Positions 1 through 8,496 of a DNA stretch of 32,132 bases are shown here, piece after piece. The stretch's first letter is position 1; each line of letters starts with the position of its first letter. The DNA comes from Chitinophaga pinensis (GTDB taxonomy: Bacteria > Bacteroidota > Bacteroidia > Chitinophagales > Chitinophagaceae). The notes under the pieces were generated by a model. That model was given only the letters and a program-made list of their open reading frames with translations. It did no database searches and had not been told where the DNA came from. The position numbers and the translations under genes were made by a program. The stretch lies in contig CAMBDE010000022.1 in NCBI GenBank assembly GCA_945865295.1, positions 1-32,132 of the forward strand, written 5' to 3'.

Positions 1-49
1 TCAAGCTATAAATTTACTTAGGTTACTCATAATCAATAAGATTTAGTCT

Positions 50-57
50 TATTTTTG
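50..57 (+). promoter_or_regulatory. Candidate -7 box of the E2 gene
   Basis: TATTTTTG fits the Bacteroidota -7 consensus TAnnTTTG exactly and ends 15 bases before the ATG at 73. I see no clear TTG at the expected -33 distance, so this is a partial promoter match. Confidence 0.4.
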
Positions 58-72
58 CTAAAATTATTCCCT

Positions 73-1521
73 ATGTCTGTAGTTGACTTGATTTTGCCAA
101 AATTGGGTGAGAGTATCATGGAAGCAACCATCTTAAAATGGCATAAAGCTGTAGGAGATACCATCCAATTAGATGAAACATTACTTGATATTGCTACAGA
201 TAAAGTTGATAGCGAAATACCTTCAAGTACTGCAGGTACCATTATAGAAATTTTATTTGAAGTCAATGCAGTTGTGCCGATTGGAACTGTTATTGCAAGA
301 ATACAAACAAGCGGTAGTATTGAATCAACAACCATTGAAACGATCCAAGCACCATCAATTATTGCGCCGGTTCCAGATCCAATTATTCTAGAAGAAGTAC
401 CTTTTACACCTTCTGCTAAGAATGTTGAAATACAACAAGAAAATTCCAATGAGGTTCGTTTCTTCTCTCCATTGGTTTTAAATATTGCTCAAAACGAAGG
501 GATTAGTTTAAATGAATTACAACAAATTCCTGGAACTGGAAGTCAAGGACGTGTTTCTAAAAAAGATATTTTAAATTATGTAGCGCAGAAAAAAGCTGGA
601 CTAGTTCAGCCAACAATAGTTGCTCAACCAGCTATGAATGCTGTATCCACATCTGCTACTGCTAATACAAACAATTCTATTCCACAAGTTCAAAATTCAA
701 ATTCAACTGTTTCCAATATTTTTCCAAATGCTGATCATGGATTTAACACATCAAATGGTGCCAGTAAATTTGCTAACCCAGATGAAGTGGTTATTACTGG
801 GAACACAGAAATCATTGAAATGGATCGTATGCGTAAGCTCATTGCAAAGCATATGGTTGATAGCGTTCAAACAAGTCCGCATGTCACTTCTTTTGTAGAA
901 GCGGATGTAACCAATATGGTAGTTTGGAGAGAGAAAGTGAAACAACTATTTGAAAAAAGAGAAGGTACTAAATTAACTTTTACACCAATGTTCATGGAAT
1001 GTATTGCAAAAGTTTTAGAGCAATTTCCATACATCAATTGTAGTTTACAAGGGGACAATATCATTTTAAAGAAAGACATCAATATTGGCATGGCCACTGC
1101 CCTACCTTCTGGCAACTTAATAGTTCCAGTGATTAAAGGTGCGAATCAATTGAGTATAGTTGGATTGAGTAAAGCCGTTAATAATTTAGCAAATGCGGCT
1201 AGAAACAATCAATTAAAACCTCAGGACACGCAAGGTGGTACTTTTACAGTAACCAATGTAGGTACATTCGGATCCATTATGGGCACCCCTATTATTCCAC
1301 AACCACAAGTTGCTATCCTTGCTTTAGGTGCCATTAAAAAACGCCCAGTAGTGATAGAAACCCCTTCGGGAGATGCCATTCTTGTTCGACATATGATGTA
1401 CTTATCTATGAGCTACGATCATAGAATTGTAGATGGTGCAATGGGTTCCAGTTTCTTATCAGCAGTCGCAAAGGAATTTGAACAATGGGATCAAAATAGA
1501 CAATGGTTTCAATATGTTTAA
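73..1521 (+). CDS. 2-oxo acid dehydrogenase complex E2 component (dihydrolipoamide acyltransferase)
   Basis: E2 core of a 2-oxo acid dehydrogenase complex. It moves an acyl group from the E1-bound intermediate through a lipoyl arm to CoA in the cytoplasm. From the ATG at 73 the protein has 482 residues. There is a lipoyl domain at about 1-78 with the lipoylated lysine in DIATDKVDSE (K44), a Pro/Gln/Ser/Thr-rich linker, a peripheral subunit-binding domain at about 129-170, a second flexible linker, and a catalytic domain with the HxxxDG motif (H450, D454 in SYDHRIVDG). A TTG 18 bases upstream would extend it, but the ATG begins the lipoyl domain directly and follows a -7 box, so I prefer it. 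Substrate (branched-chain, pyruvate or 2-oxoglutarate) cannot be fixed from sequence alone. The lipoyl-domain start resembles branched-chain-type E2. No E1 or E3 gene is visible in the window. Confidence 0.93.
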   Translation: MSVVDLILPKLGESIMEATILKWHKAVGDTIQLDETLLDIATDKVDSEIPSSTAGTIIEILFEVNAVVPIGTVIARIQTSGSIESTTIETIQAPSIIAPVPDPIILEEVPFTPSAKNVEIQQENSNEVRFFSPLVLNIAQNEGISLNELQQIPGTGSQGRVSKKDILNYVAQKKAGLVQPTIVAQPAMNAVSTSATANTNNSIPQVQNSNSTVSNIFPNADHGFNTSNGASKFANPDEVVITGNTEIIEMDRMRKLIAKHMVDSVQTSPHVTSFVEADVTNMVVWREKVKQLFEKREGTKLTFTPMFMECIAKVLEQFPYINCSLQGDNIILKKDINIGMATALPSGNLIVPVIKGANQLSIVGLSKAVNNLANAARNNQLKPQDTQGGTFTVTNVGTFGSIMGTPIIPQPQVAILALGAIKKRPVVIETPSGDAILVRHMMYLSMSYDHRIVDGAMGSSFLSAVAKEFEQWDQNRQWFQYV

Positions 1522-1541
1522 TTAAAAATATTTCCCATAAA

Positions 1542-1574
1542 AAATAAAGCCCCAATCTGGGGCTTTATTTTTTT
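1542..1574. terminator. Bidirectional Rho-independent terminator
   Basis: A perfect inverted repeat, AAATAAAGCCCCA with a 3-base loop ATC, runs into a T tract on the plus strand and is flanked by an A tract that serves the minus strand. It lies between the convergent E2 and S9 peptidase genes and can end both transcripts. Confidence 0.85.
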
Positions 1575-1603
1575 GTAATTAGTAGGTATTAAAATCATGT
1601 GTA

Positions 1604-4336
1604 TTATAATCCTAATCCTAGGTCTCTTCCCTTCATGATGGCAGGAACCCCTTTGGACATCCAGATTGGCATTGGTGCACCTTTTAAATAATGATCAAAA
1701 AACTGTTGTTCTCTAATTTGTATGTCTTTTCTATTTTTTCTTTCCACTAAATTATGTGCTTCGTTATTATATACCAGCATCCAAATTGGTTTTGCTAATC
1801 TGCGCATGGCAGTAAACATTTCAATTCCTTGATACCAAGGCACTGCATCGTCTGCATCATTACTCATAATAACGATAGGCGTTTTAACTTTATTCAATTC
1901 AAACAAAGGTGAATTTTTAATGTATAAATCTGGACGCTCCCATAAATTTGCACCTATCCTGCTTTGTGTTTTTTCATATTGAAATTGTCTATTAATGCCA
2001 GCACCCCATCGAATGCCACCATAAGCACTTGTCATATTGACAACTGGGGCGCCTGCCCATGCTGCAGCATATAAATTGGTTTTAGTAATTAAGTAGGCTA
2101 TTTGATACCCACCCCAGCTTTGACCTTGCAATCCAATTCGAGTACTATCAATAAAACCTTTTTGAACCATTGCCCTAGTACCACTCAAAATATAATCATA
2201 TGCACCCTGCCCAGGATAACCTTTTTTATACCAAATATCTGGTACAAATACTACATAGCCACGACTCACAAAGAATGGAATATTCAATCTAGATGGTGTT
2301 GGCGATGGTGCTAAATAATTATGAAGGGTCTGATTGTTTCTTTCATAAAAATAAACAATCATTGGATACTTCTTTTTGGCATCAAAATCTTCTGGTAAGT
2401 ATAAAATACCTTCAGCAGTTCTGCTTGTGTAAGCTTTCCATTTTACCAATTGAGATTGCATCCAATTGTAATTCGCTTGTTGTGGATTGATCGCAGTTAA
2501 AGCAATGGATGTTTGCTTTTCTTGTGTAAATGAATATGGATAAATATTTGCAGCATTTTTTTCATCTTCTTGCATCACAATCAATTGATTCGATTTTTTC
2601 GCACCTACAATAGTTGTGAAATGCATTGGTTGTTCTGTCATTGTAAATAAAGTCCTATTGCCCATATCTAATAATGCAATCCCCTCTTTTTTATCCACTT
2701 CATTGTAGAACCTTAGTAAAATTTGATCTTTAAAGCCAATGAATTTTTTATCCTCGTCTAATTTAACAAATCGATATTCTTTTTTAGAAGATCGTCCTTT
2801 AGTTAATAGCTGAGAGGCATTCAATCCGGTGGCATCTACTAACCAAAGATCATAGCGATCATAGAGGATAAAGCTTTTATGATTGTCCATCCACATCGCT
2901 ATACCATATGCATTTGGTTCATCAGGTACGTCATTATCCTCGTCATACAATGGGAATTGAATATCTTTTGCAATTTGCTTGGTCTGCAATGTGTTCGTAT
3001 TATAAGATTTAAATTGTTTTGCTATTTCATCATAAAATACGACTAAGTTACCATCATATGAAGGGGTGACTAAACTGCCCTTTAAACCTTTTTGAATGAG
3101 TTGCTTTTGACCAGTTATGGTATTCAATGCATATAAATCTCTTTTGCCATAACCTTCCCATTGACTAGCAATGGTGAAACTAGAATCAATATTGGCAATC
3201 GCTACCTGCCCATCGCCTTCCATCGTCATTTGTATTTGACGATCATTGATTTTTCCTAAATAGGTGAATTGACTGCTTGCAGGCCTATAAATCATGGCCT
3301 CTGTTCCCTTCAAACTTGTCTCAAGACTTTTTAATTGAGTAGACTGTAGATTGGCATCATTGTAATTCCAAATATCTAAACTCACTCTATCAAATTCAGG
3401 CAAACTAGTATCTTTCACTGGTAAGATGGGTTGAATACCAAAACTCAATAAAGCGCCAGACTTGCTAAAATTCAACTTTTTATCTCCTCCAATGGTATAT
3501 TGATTTGGCATAACAATCGCTGTTTTGTTAGAAACAAATTGTGCCGAATCCATCTCATGCTTATAATAAGCAAGGGTGAAATTTTTTTGCAAGGCTTTAT
3601 CAGTGCTATCTTTTTCAATTAAATAAGCCAACTGCTTACCTTCTTTGTCCCATGTAAAATTAGTTGCAGCATAAAAACGACTGTTAATAGTTTTTAAATT
3701 TGTATCAGCAATGGAGGCTAAAAGAACTTTAGCTTCATTTAATTTTGTTTTGACTTGATACAGCATGACGCCTTCCCCTTTTGGATGCATGGCATATTCG
3801 CTAATATTATTAAATACCCTTTCTTGACCAGTATTTAAATCTCTAAAATAAAGTTGTGCGCCGTCTTTTTTGATATCCGTCTTTGGATCATTTAAATAGG
3901 CGATGACATCACTTCCAAATTCAGGGACTTGATAACTTCTTACAGCTGGAATTCTATTGATATTGACATTGGCTAAGGTTAAAATAGCCAAACTATCTTT
4001 TGGCATTTCTTCTGGTTTTTTCTTTCCAATCTTAGCTTTTCTTGTTTCTTCGAAACTTGGCTTAATCTTTGCAATCAAAAACGCATTGTTTTCAGTAAAT
4101 TTTGATTGTGTGCCACGTTCGATTTTGATGATTTGATTTGTTTTAAGATGTCTAATATACAAATTTGCGTCACCTTCTTGTGGAGCAACAGTATAAGACA
4201 TCCAATTGCCATCATTGGACAATACCACATCTTTAATTGACTGCCATTGGTCATAAACGGTATGATCTAATGGTTTTTTTTGTGCTTGAACTGTAATAGA
4301 TAACAATAACAAGCAAGAACATAGTATACGCTTCAT
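1604..4336 (-). CDS. Secreted S9 family peptidase (prolyl oligopeptidase type)
   Basis: Serine peptidase of clan SC family S9, 910 residues, expected in the periplasm. An N-terminal signal peptide (about residues 1-19, ending VQAQ) has a Leu-rich core. Residues about 20-640 are the long non-catalytic part, probably a beta-propeller, and the last roughly 270 residues are the alpha/beta-hydrolase domain. The nucleophile motif GQSWGG places Ser at about 740. Acid residue candidates are in NDADDAVPW (about 829-830), and the catalytic His is in NNEAHNLV (about 861). In this family such enzymes release dipeptides or cleave after proline, and Bacteroidota use secreted members to process peptides. 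Specificity is not readable here. It is the last gene of the minus-strand run that starts at the exonuclease, but 77 bases separate it from the transporter gene, so it may have its own promoter. Confidence 0.9.
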   Translation of the reverse strand: MKRILCSCLLLLSITVQAQKKPLDHTVYDQWQSIKDVVLSNDGNWMSYTVAPQEGDANLYIRHLKTNQIIKIERGTQSKFTENNAFLIAKIKPSFEETRKAKIGKKKPEEMPKDSLAILTLANVNINRIPAVRSYQVPEFGSDVIAYLNDPKTDIKKDGAQLYFRDLNTGQERVFNNISEYAMHPKGEGVMLYQVKTKLNEAKVLLASIADTNLKTINSRFYAATNFTWDKEGKQLAYLIEKDSTDKALQKNFTLAYYKHEMDSAQFVSNKTAIVMPNQYTIGGDKKLNFSKSGALLSFGIQPILPVKDTSLPEFDRVSLDIWNYNDANLQSTQLKSLETSLKGTEAMIYRPASSQFTYLGKINDRQIQMTMEGDGQVAIANIDSSFTIASQWEGYGKRDLYALNTITGQKQLIQKGLKGSLVTPSYDGNLVVFYDEIAKQFKSYNTNTLQTKQIAKDIQFPLYDEDNDVPDEPNAYGIAMWMDNHKSFILYDRYDLWLVDATGLNASQLLTKGRSSKKEYRFVKLDEDKKFIGFKDQILLRFYNEVDKKEGIALLDMGNRTLFTMTEQPMHFTTIVGAKKSNQLIVMQEDEKNAANIYPYSFTQEKQTSIALTAINPQQANYNWMQSQLVKWKAYTSRTAEGILYLPEDFDAKKKYPMIVYFYERNNQTLHNYLAPSPTPSRLNIPFFVSRGYVVFVPDIWYKKGYPGQGAYDYILSGTRAMVQKGFIDSTRIGLQGQSWGGYQIAYLITKTNLYAAAWAGAPVVNMTSAYGGIRWGAGINRQFQYEKTQSRIGANLWERPDLYIKNSPLFELNKVKTPIVIMSNDADDAVPWYQGIEMFTAMRRLAKPIWMLVYNNEAHNLVERKNRKDIQIREQQFFDHYLKGAPMPIWMSKGVPAIMKGRDLGLGL

Positions 4337-4413
4337 ATTGGGATAAATTGAATAACCAATTTACGATAAGTTTTATATAAAAAACAACAATTGAGATATA
4401 GTTTTATGATTAA

Positions 4414-5298
4414 CTATTTGGACTTTTGCTGACGCAAAACTCTTATCATCTGAAGCATTACCGAAATGGCAATCAAGCTCATGCCTATATAAAAACCCAT
4501 TCCCATTTGTTTGTGTTCTTGGAAGAATACAATTGCAATAATGATCCCATATACGGGCTCTAGATTAAGGGAAACGTTCAGGGTAAAAGCACTAATATTT
4601 TTAAGGGCATTGAGCATCAAATGATTGGCTAATACTGTACAAACCAAGGATAAAATAATGAGCCAGAACCAATCATTTTGTGAAGGGAAACTAAAAGTAG
4701 TCTGCTGAAACAAACCAATGCCTACAATAATAATTGAAAGGAAGCCTAATCCTCCAATCATCTCAAAAGTTTGGATGGTCTGCGTGGTATATTGATCTGT
4801 TAATCTTTTATTGATGATAGTAAAAATGGATGCAAAAAATGCGGAAACTAATCCAACCAAAATACCTGTTCTAAAATGGATATCAAATTGAAAAATGCAT
4901 AAAATCCCAATGAGGCTGAGTAAACCAATAAAAATATCGTTCCAGATAAATTTTGTTTTAAAAAAGAATGGTTCAAGGACTGCTGTAAAAAGACCTACAC
5001 TAGAAATACAAACCAATGCAATAGATACATTCGCTAATTTGATGCTGCCATAAAAACAAACCCAGTGGATAGCAATCAGAACACCAATCAACATCAATTT
5101 CCCTTTATCTTTTAATGGAACTTTAGTTGGCTGTTGATGCAATAAATAGATTGGAAATAATACTATAACAGTCAATAACATTCTGTAAAACACCAGGTAT
5201 AAACCATTTAATTGAATTAAATTACCAAGTGGTGCTGTCAATCCTGCTAAAAAGACAAATACATGTAATTGTATTAAAGATCGCTTAAAGCTGCTCAC
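4414..5298 (-). CDS. EamA/DMT family inner-membrane transporter
   Basis: Drug/metabolite transporter superfamily protein of 294 residues, very hydrophobic with about ten membrane segments in two similar halves, the usual EamA layout. A motif such as LEPVYGIIIA in the second half is typical of the family. The substrate (amino acid, nucleotide sugar or other metabolite) is unknown. The start is GTG at 5298, since no ATG precedes the first membrane segment. It overlaps the 3' end of the glycosyltransferase gene by 14 bases, which suggests translational coupling. The C-terminus is short and basic (RVLRQQKSK), facing the cytoplasm by the positive-inside rule. Confidence 0.88.
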   Translation of the reverse strand: MSSFKRSLIQLHVFVFLAGLTAPLGNLIQLNGLYLVFYRMLLTVIVLFPIYLLHQQPTKVPLKDKGKLMLIGVLIAIHWVCFYGSIKLANVSIALVCISSVGLFTAVLEPFFFKTKFIWNDIFIGLLSLIGILCIFQFDIHFRTGILVGLVSAFFASIFTIINKRLTDQYTTQTIQTFEMIGGLGFLSIIIVGIGLFQQTTFSFPSQNDWFWLIILSLVCTVLANHLMLNALKNISAFTLNVSLNLEPVYGIIIAIVFFQEHKQMGMGFYIGMSLIAISVMLQMIRVLRQQKSK

Positions 5299-6031
5299 GC
5301 TTGATCTGTTTGATAAAGCGTCCAGTGAAAGATTGCCATTGCATACTAATTACTCCAAGCACAGCTTCTTTTATAATCCCTTTAGACATTTTACTCACAC
5401 CAATTTTTCTGTCAATAAAAGTGATGGGCACTTCTTTTAATTTAAAGCCTAATCTCCAAGAAGCAAATTTCATTTCAATTTGGAAAGCGTATCCTATAAA
5501 TCTAATTTGATCCAATTGCATCGCTGCTAAAACTTTGTTTTTATAACACATGAATCCTGCAGTGGGGTCTTTTACAGGCATCCCTGTTATAATTCTTGTG
5601 TAAAGTGAGCCACCCTTTGAATAAATCAATCGATCTAAGGGCCAATTTTCTGTCGCACCTCCTTTAACATACCTACTGCCAATGGCGACATCAGCACCAC
5701 TTTCACATGCTGCTAGTAATTTATCTAAGTCTAAAGGATTGTGAGAAAAATCGGCATCCATTTCAAAAATATAGTCATAATGATTGGCTAAAGCCCATTC
5801 GAATCCATGAATATAGGCTGTACCTAAGCCAAGCTTCCCTTTCCTTTCTTGAATAAAAATTTTATCAGGATGCACTTGCATCAATTCTTTAACAATATTG
5901 GCTGTGCCATCTGGAGAACCATCATCCACCACTAAAACATGGTATTGATTACCAAGGACTATGACTGCATGGATAATTGCAGCAATATTTTCCTTTTCAT
6001 TGTATGTTGGTATGATGACAATTTTTTTCAC
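5285..6031 (-). CDS. Polyprenol monophosphomannose synthase-like glycosyltransferase (GT2)
   Basis: GT2 glycosyltransferase of 248 residues, close in plan to dolichol/polyprenol-phosphate mannosyltransferases, which transfer mannose from GDP-mannose to a lipid phosphate at the membrane. Motifs seen are the N-terminal IIPTYNEKENI, the nucleotide-binding VVDDGSPDGT (about 35-43), the metal-binding DAD in EMDADFSHNP (D92, D94) and GSRYVKGG (about 119-125). There is no C-terminal membrane domain, so it is the short soluble or peripheral type. Sugar donor and acceptor are inferred from family resemblance only. It lies between the exonuclease gene and the transporter gene that it overlaps. The pairing of a lipid-linked sugar enzyme and an EamA transporter is common in genomes but does not prove a shared pathway. 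Confidence 0.88.
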   Translation of the reverse strand: MKKIVIIPTYNEKENIAAIIHAVIVLGNQYHVLVVDDGSPDGTANIVKELMQVHPDKIFIQERKGKLGLGTAYIHGFEWALANHYDYIFEMDADFSHNPLDLDKLLAACESGADVAIGSRYVKGGATENWPLDRLIYSKGGSLYTRIITGMPVKDPTAGFMCYKNKVLAAMQLDQIRFIGYAFQIEMKFASWRLGFKLKEVPITFIDRKIGVSKMSKGIIKEAVLGVISMQWQSFTGRFIKQIKREQL

Positions 6032-6084
6032 TTTCTATTGCGGGGATATAGTATAAATAGCTGTTTTTGTTGTATAAATATAAT

Positions 6085-6852
6085 TTATTTATTTAATATC
6101 GTCCTATTTAAAATCTCTGTAAGCTTTTGTTTTGTGTGTAAGGCAAAATCTCCCTTCATCATCCAATCATAGTATTGAGGTTCCTCTTTTAATACCTGGG
6201 TAACTGGTTTCCCCTTGTGTTTACCAAAATTGAAAATTTCAACACCATTTTCCATGATAAATCTTCGGGCAAAATCTACAATTTGATCCTCTCCAGTAAA
6301 TTTTACAACAGACTCCACCGTATTACCAATCGCTGGATAGCGTTCTAATTGTGCTTCTAATACCTCCCAGGTTGCTGTAGCATCCGCTTCGGCTGTATGA
6401 GCATCTTCCAAACTTTTATCGCAATAAAACTTATAAGCAGCAGTTAGGGTGCGCTGCTCCATCATATGAAACACTTTCTGCACATCCAATAACTTTCTAG
6501 TTTCAATATCAACAGAAATCCCTGCTCTTAAAAATTCCTCATTTAACATTGGAATATCAAAACGATTGCTATTGTACCCTGCCAAATCTGATCCTTCTAA
6601 AAATTGCTTAATCTCATTGGCTACTTGCTTAAATGTAGGCGCATCTTTGACCATTTCATCTGTAATACCATGAACCGCAGTAGTCACAGCCGGAATGGGC
6701 ATTTCTGGATGGATTAATTTACGTTTAACGATTTTAGATCCATCAGGCATGATTTTTACAATAGCAATTTCCACAATTTTATCTGTGCTAACATTGACAC
6801 CAGTAGTTTCTAAATCTATAAAACAGATAGGTTGGGAAAGTTGTAATCGCAT
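6085..6852 (-). CDS. DEDDh 3'-5' exonuclease (DnaQ/PolC-like) with C-terminal DUF3820-like domain
   Basis: Exonuclease of the DNA polymerase III epsilon superfamily, 255 residues, cytoplasmic. The full DEDDh set can be read: D13 and E15 in FIDLETTG, D99 in NSNRFDIPML, H152 in DAHTAEADA and D157. These residues bind two metal ions for removal of 3' nucleotides. After a linker, residues about 205-248 hold a segment with FNFGKHKGKPV and YYDWMMKGDF, which matches the DUF3820-like module often fused to such exonucleases in Bacteroidota. No polymerase or helicase domain is attached, so a repair or RNA/DNA trimming role is more likely than being the replicative proofreader. The ATG at 6852 begins just before the catalytic motif, which supports that start. 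It is the first gene of its minus-strand run. Confidence 0.88.
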   Translation of the reverse strand: MRLQLSQPICFIDLETTGVNVSTDKIVEIAIVKIMPDGSKIVKRKLIHPEMPIPAVTTAVHGITDEMVKDAPTFKQVANEIKQFLEGSDLAGYNSNRFDIPMLNEEFLRAGISVDIETRKLLDVQKVFHMMEQRTLTAAYKFYCDKSLEDAHTAEADATATWEVLEAQLERYPAIGNTVESVVKFTGEDQIVDFARRFIMENGVEIFNFGKHKGKPVTQVLKEEPQYYDWMMKGDFALHTKQKLTEILNRTILNK

Positions 6853-6958
6853 ATATTATATTATAGAACGAAGTTAATCAATCTGCTATACTAAATAACA
6901 GATTCAGGATAAAATACTTCAAAAGAATTGTGTAATTTTACAACTTAAATCAGCTTCA

Positions 6959-7285
6959 ATGAATTGGCATCCAATCAACTCTATAGATCAATTAGAACAA
7001 ATTAAAGCGGCATCCTTTATCACCCCACAAGTCATCTTTAAACATAGTACAACTTGTAGTATTAGCAGGATGGCTTTGGATAGATTTGAACGTGCTGCAT
7101 CCCCAGAAAAGGTTGATTTTCATTATTTAGACCTATTGAATTATAAAGCAATTTCAAATGAAATAGCTAGCTTTTTTCAAGTGCACCATGAATCACCTCA
7201 AGTCATTTTAATTAAAAATGGGGAATGCATCTATGATGAGAGCCATTATGGTATCATGATGGACGAACTTATATCCTTTCTATAA
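6959..7285 (+). CDS. ytxJ: Bacillithiol system redox-active protein YtxJ (monothiol bacilliredoxin)
   Basis: Small thioredoxin-fold protein of 108 residues. The YtxJ signature is FKHSTTCSIS with a single active-site cysteine (C33). The family removes bacillithiol from mixed disulfides on proteins after oxidative stress. This gene implies that the organism makes bacillithiol, although no biosynthetic bsh gene is in the window. Firmicute members usually read TCPIS, whereas this one has Ser in place of Pro. A second conserved block, ESPQVILIKNG, is the usual cis-Pro strand. It is flanked by divergent and convergent neighbours, so it is a single-gene unit, and its 3' end overlaps the thiolase gene tail by 17 bases. 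Confidence 0.88.
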   Translation: MNWHPINSIDQLEQIKAASFITPQVIFKHSTTCSISRMALDRFERAASPEKVDFHYLDLLNYKAISNEIASFFQVHHESPQVILIKNGECIYDESHYGIMMDELISFL

Positions 7286-8450
7286 TCATTGCACTTGCTC
7301 CACCGCCGCCATTACAAATCGCTCCAGCGCCATACTTGGCCTGATGATCCTGTAAAATATGCGTTAGGGTCACAATAATTCTTGCACCACTACATCCTAA
7401 TGGATGTCCAAGTGCTACAGCGCCTCCTCTTGTATTCACTTTAGAAGCATCTAGCTTTAATAATTTTGTATTGACAATACCTACAACAGAAAACGCTTCA
7501 TTGAATTCAAAAAAATCAATGTCTACTGAGGATAAATTAGCTTTTTTTAATGCTTTTGGTAAGGCTAAAGAAGGTGCAGTTGTAAAGTATTTTGGATCAT
7601 GCGCTGCATCCGCATAACTCGTGATTTTAGCTAAAGGCTTTAATCCTAGTGCTTTCATTTTTTCCCCACTCATTAAAATAAGAGCAGCAGCGCCATCATT
7701 CATCGTACTTGCATTTGCTGCTGTAACAGTGCCCTCTATAGTGAAAGCGGGATTTAAACTTGCAATCTTATCAAATTTAACATTGAATGGTTCTTCATCT
7801 TTATCGATTGTGATAGGATCCCCTTTTCTTTGAGGAATCACTACAGGAACAATTTCATTCACAAACAATCCTTGCTCAATTGCAGCCTGAGATTTTGTGT
7901 AACTACCAATAGCAAATTCATCTTGCTCTGCTCTAGTAATTTTGTTTTCAGTAGCACATAAGTCTGCAAAATTACCCATAGCAACCTGATCATAGACGTC
8001 TACTAAACCATCTTTAGCCAGTCCATCTAATAAGGATGTATCGCCATATTTATTTCCCCAACGTTGATGCATATTGTAAAATGGCACATTACTCATACTC
8101 TCCATGCCGCCAGCCACCACAATCTCCGCATCCCCTAAAAGAATATTTTGAGCAGCTAGTGCTATGGATTTCATGCCACTCGCACATACTTTATTAATAG
8201 TTGTACAAATTACTTTATCTGGCAAACCAGCTAGTTTTGCTGCTTGTCTTGCAGGTGCTTGGCCTAAACCAGCTTGAATGACAGAACCCATATACACTTC
8301 ATCTACTAAATTAGGATCTAATTGGATTTTTTCCAATGCACCCTTAATGGCAATAGCGCCTAATTGCGTTGCAGTACAATTTTTTAATGACCCACCAAAA
8401 GAACCAATTGGGGTTCTTATCGCTGCTACTATAAAAACTTCTTTAGACAT
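7269..8450 (-). CDS. Acetyl-CoA C-acyltransferase (thiolase)
   Basis: Thiolase of 393 residues, the usual size for a tetrameric biosynthetic-type acetyl-CoA acetyltransferase. It catalyses reversible condensation or cleavage between acyl-CoA and acetoacetyl/3-ketoacyl-CoA in the cytoplasm. Active-site residues visible are the nucleophile C89 in NKVCASGMKS, NEAF in the FNEAFSVVG block, H349 in ALGHPLGCSG and C379 in CNGGGGAS. Whether it works in degradation or in ketone/polyhydroxyalkanoate metabolism cannot be told, because no other fatty-acid gene lies beside it. It is the last gene of the parE-to-thiolase run, 46 bases downstream of cvfB, and its end overlaps ytxJ tail-to-tail. Confidence 0.93.
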   Translation of the reverse strand: MSKEVFIVAAIRTPIGSFGGSLKNCTATQLGAIAIKGALEKIQLDPNLVDEVYMGSVIQAGLGQAPARQAAKLAGLPDKVICTTINKVCASGMKSIALAAQNILLGDAEIVVAGGMESMSNVPFYNMHQRWGNKYGDTSLLDGLAKDGLVDVYDQVAMGNFADLCATENKITRAEQDEFAIGSYTKSQAAIEQGLFVNEIVPVVIPQRKGDPITIDKDEEPFNVKFDKIASLNPAFTIEGTVTAANASTMNDGAAALILMSGEKMKALGLKPLAKITSYADAAHDPKYFTTAPSLALPKALKKANLSSVDIDFFEFNEAFSVVGIVNTKLLKLDASKVNTRGGAVALGHPLGCSGARIIVTLTHILQDHQAKYGAGAICNGGGGASAMIIERI

Positions 8451-8496
8451 AGAAAAATGATTAAAAGTAAATAATTAGGGTTTTAAATATTGTGTT

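Noticed and set aside
33-449. 138-codon minus-strand frame over the E2 lipoyl domain
   Set aside because: Shadow of the real E2 gene, which has all family motifs on the other strand.
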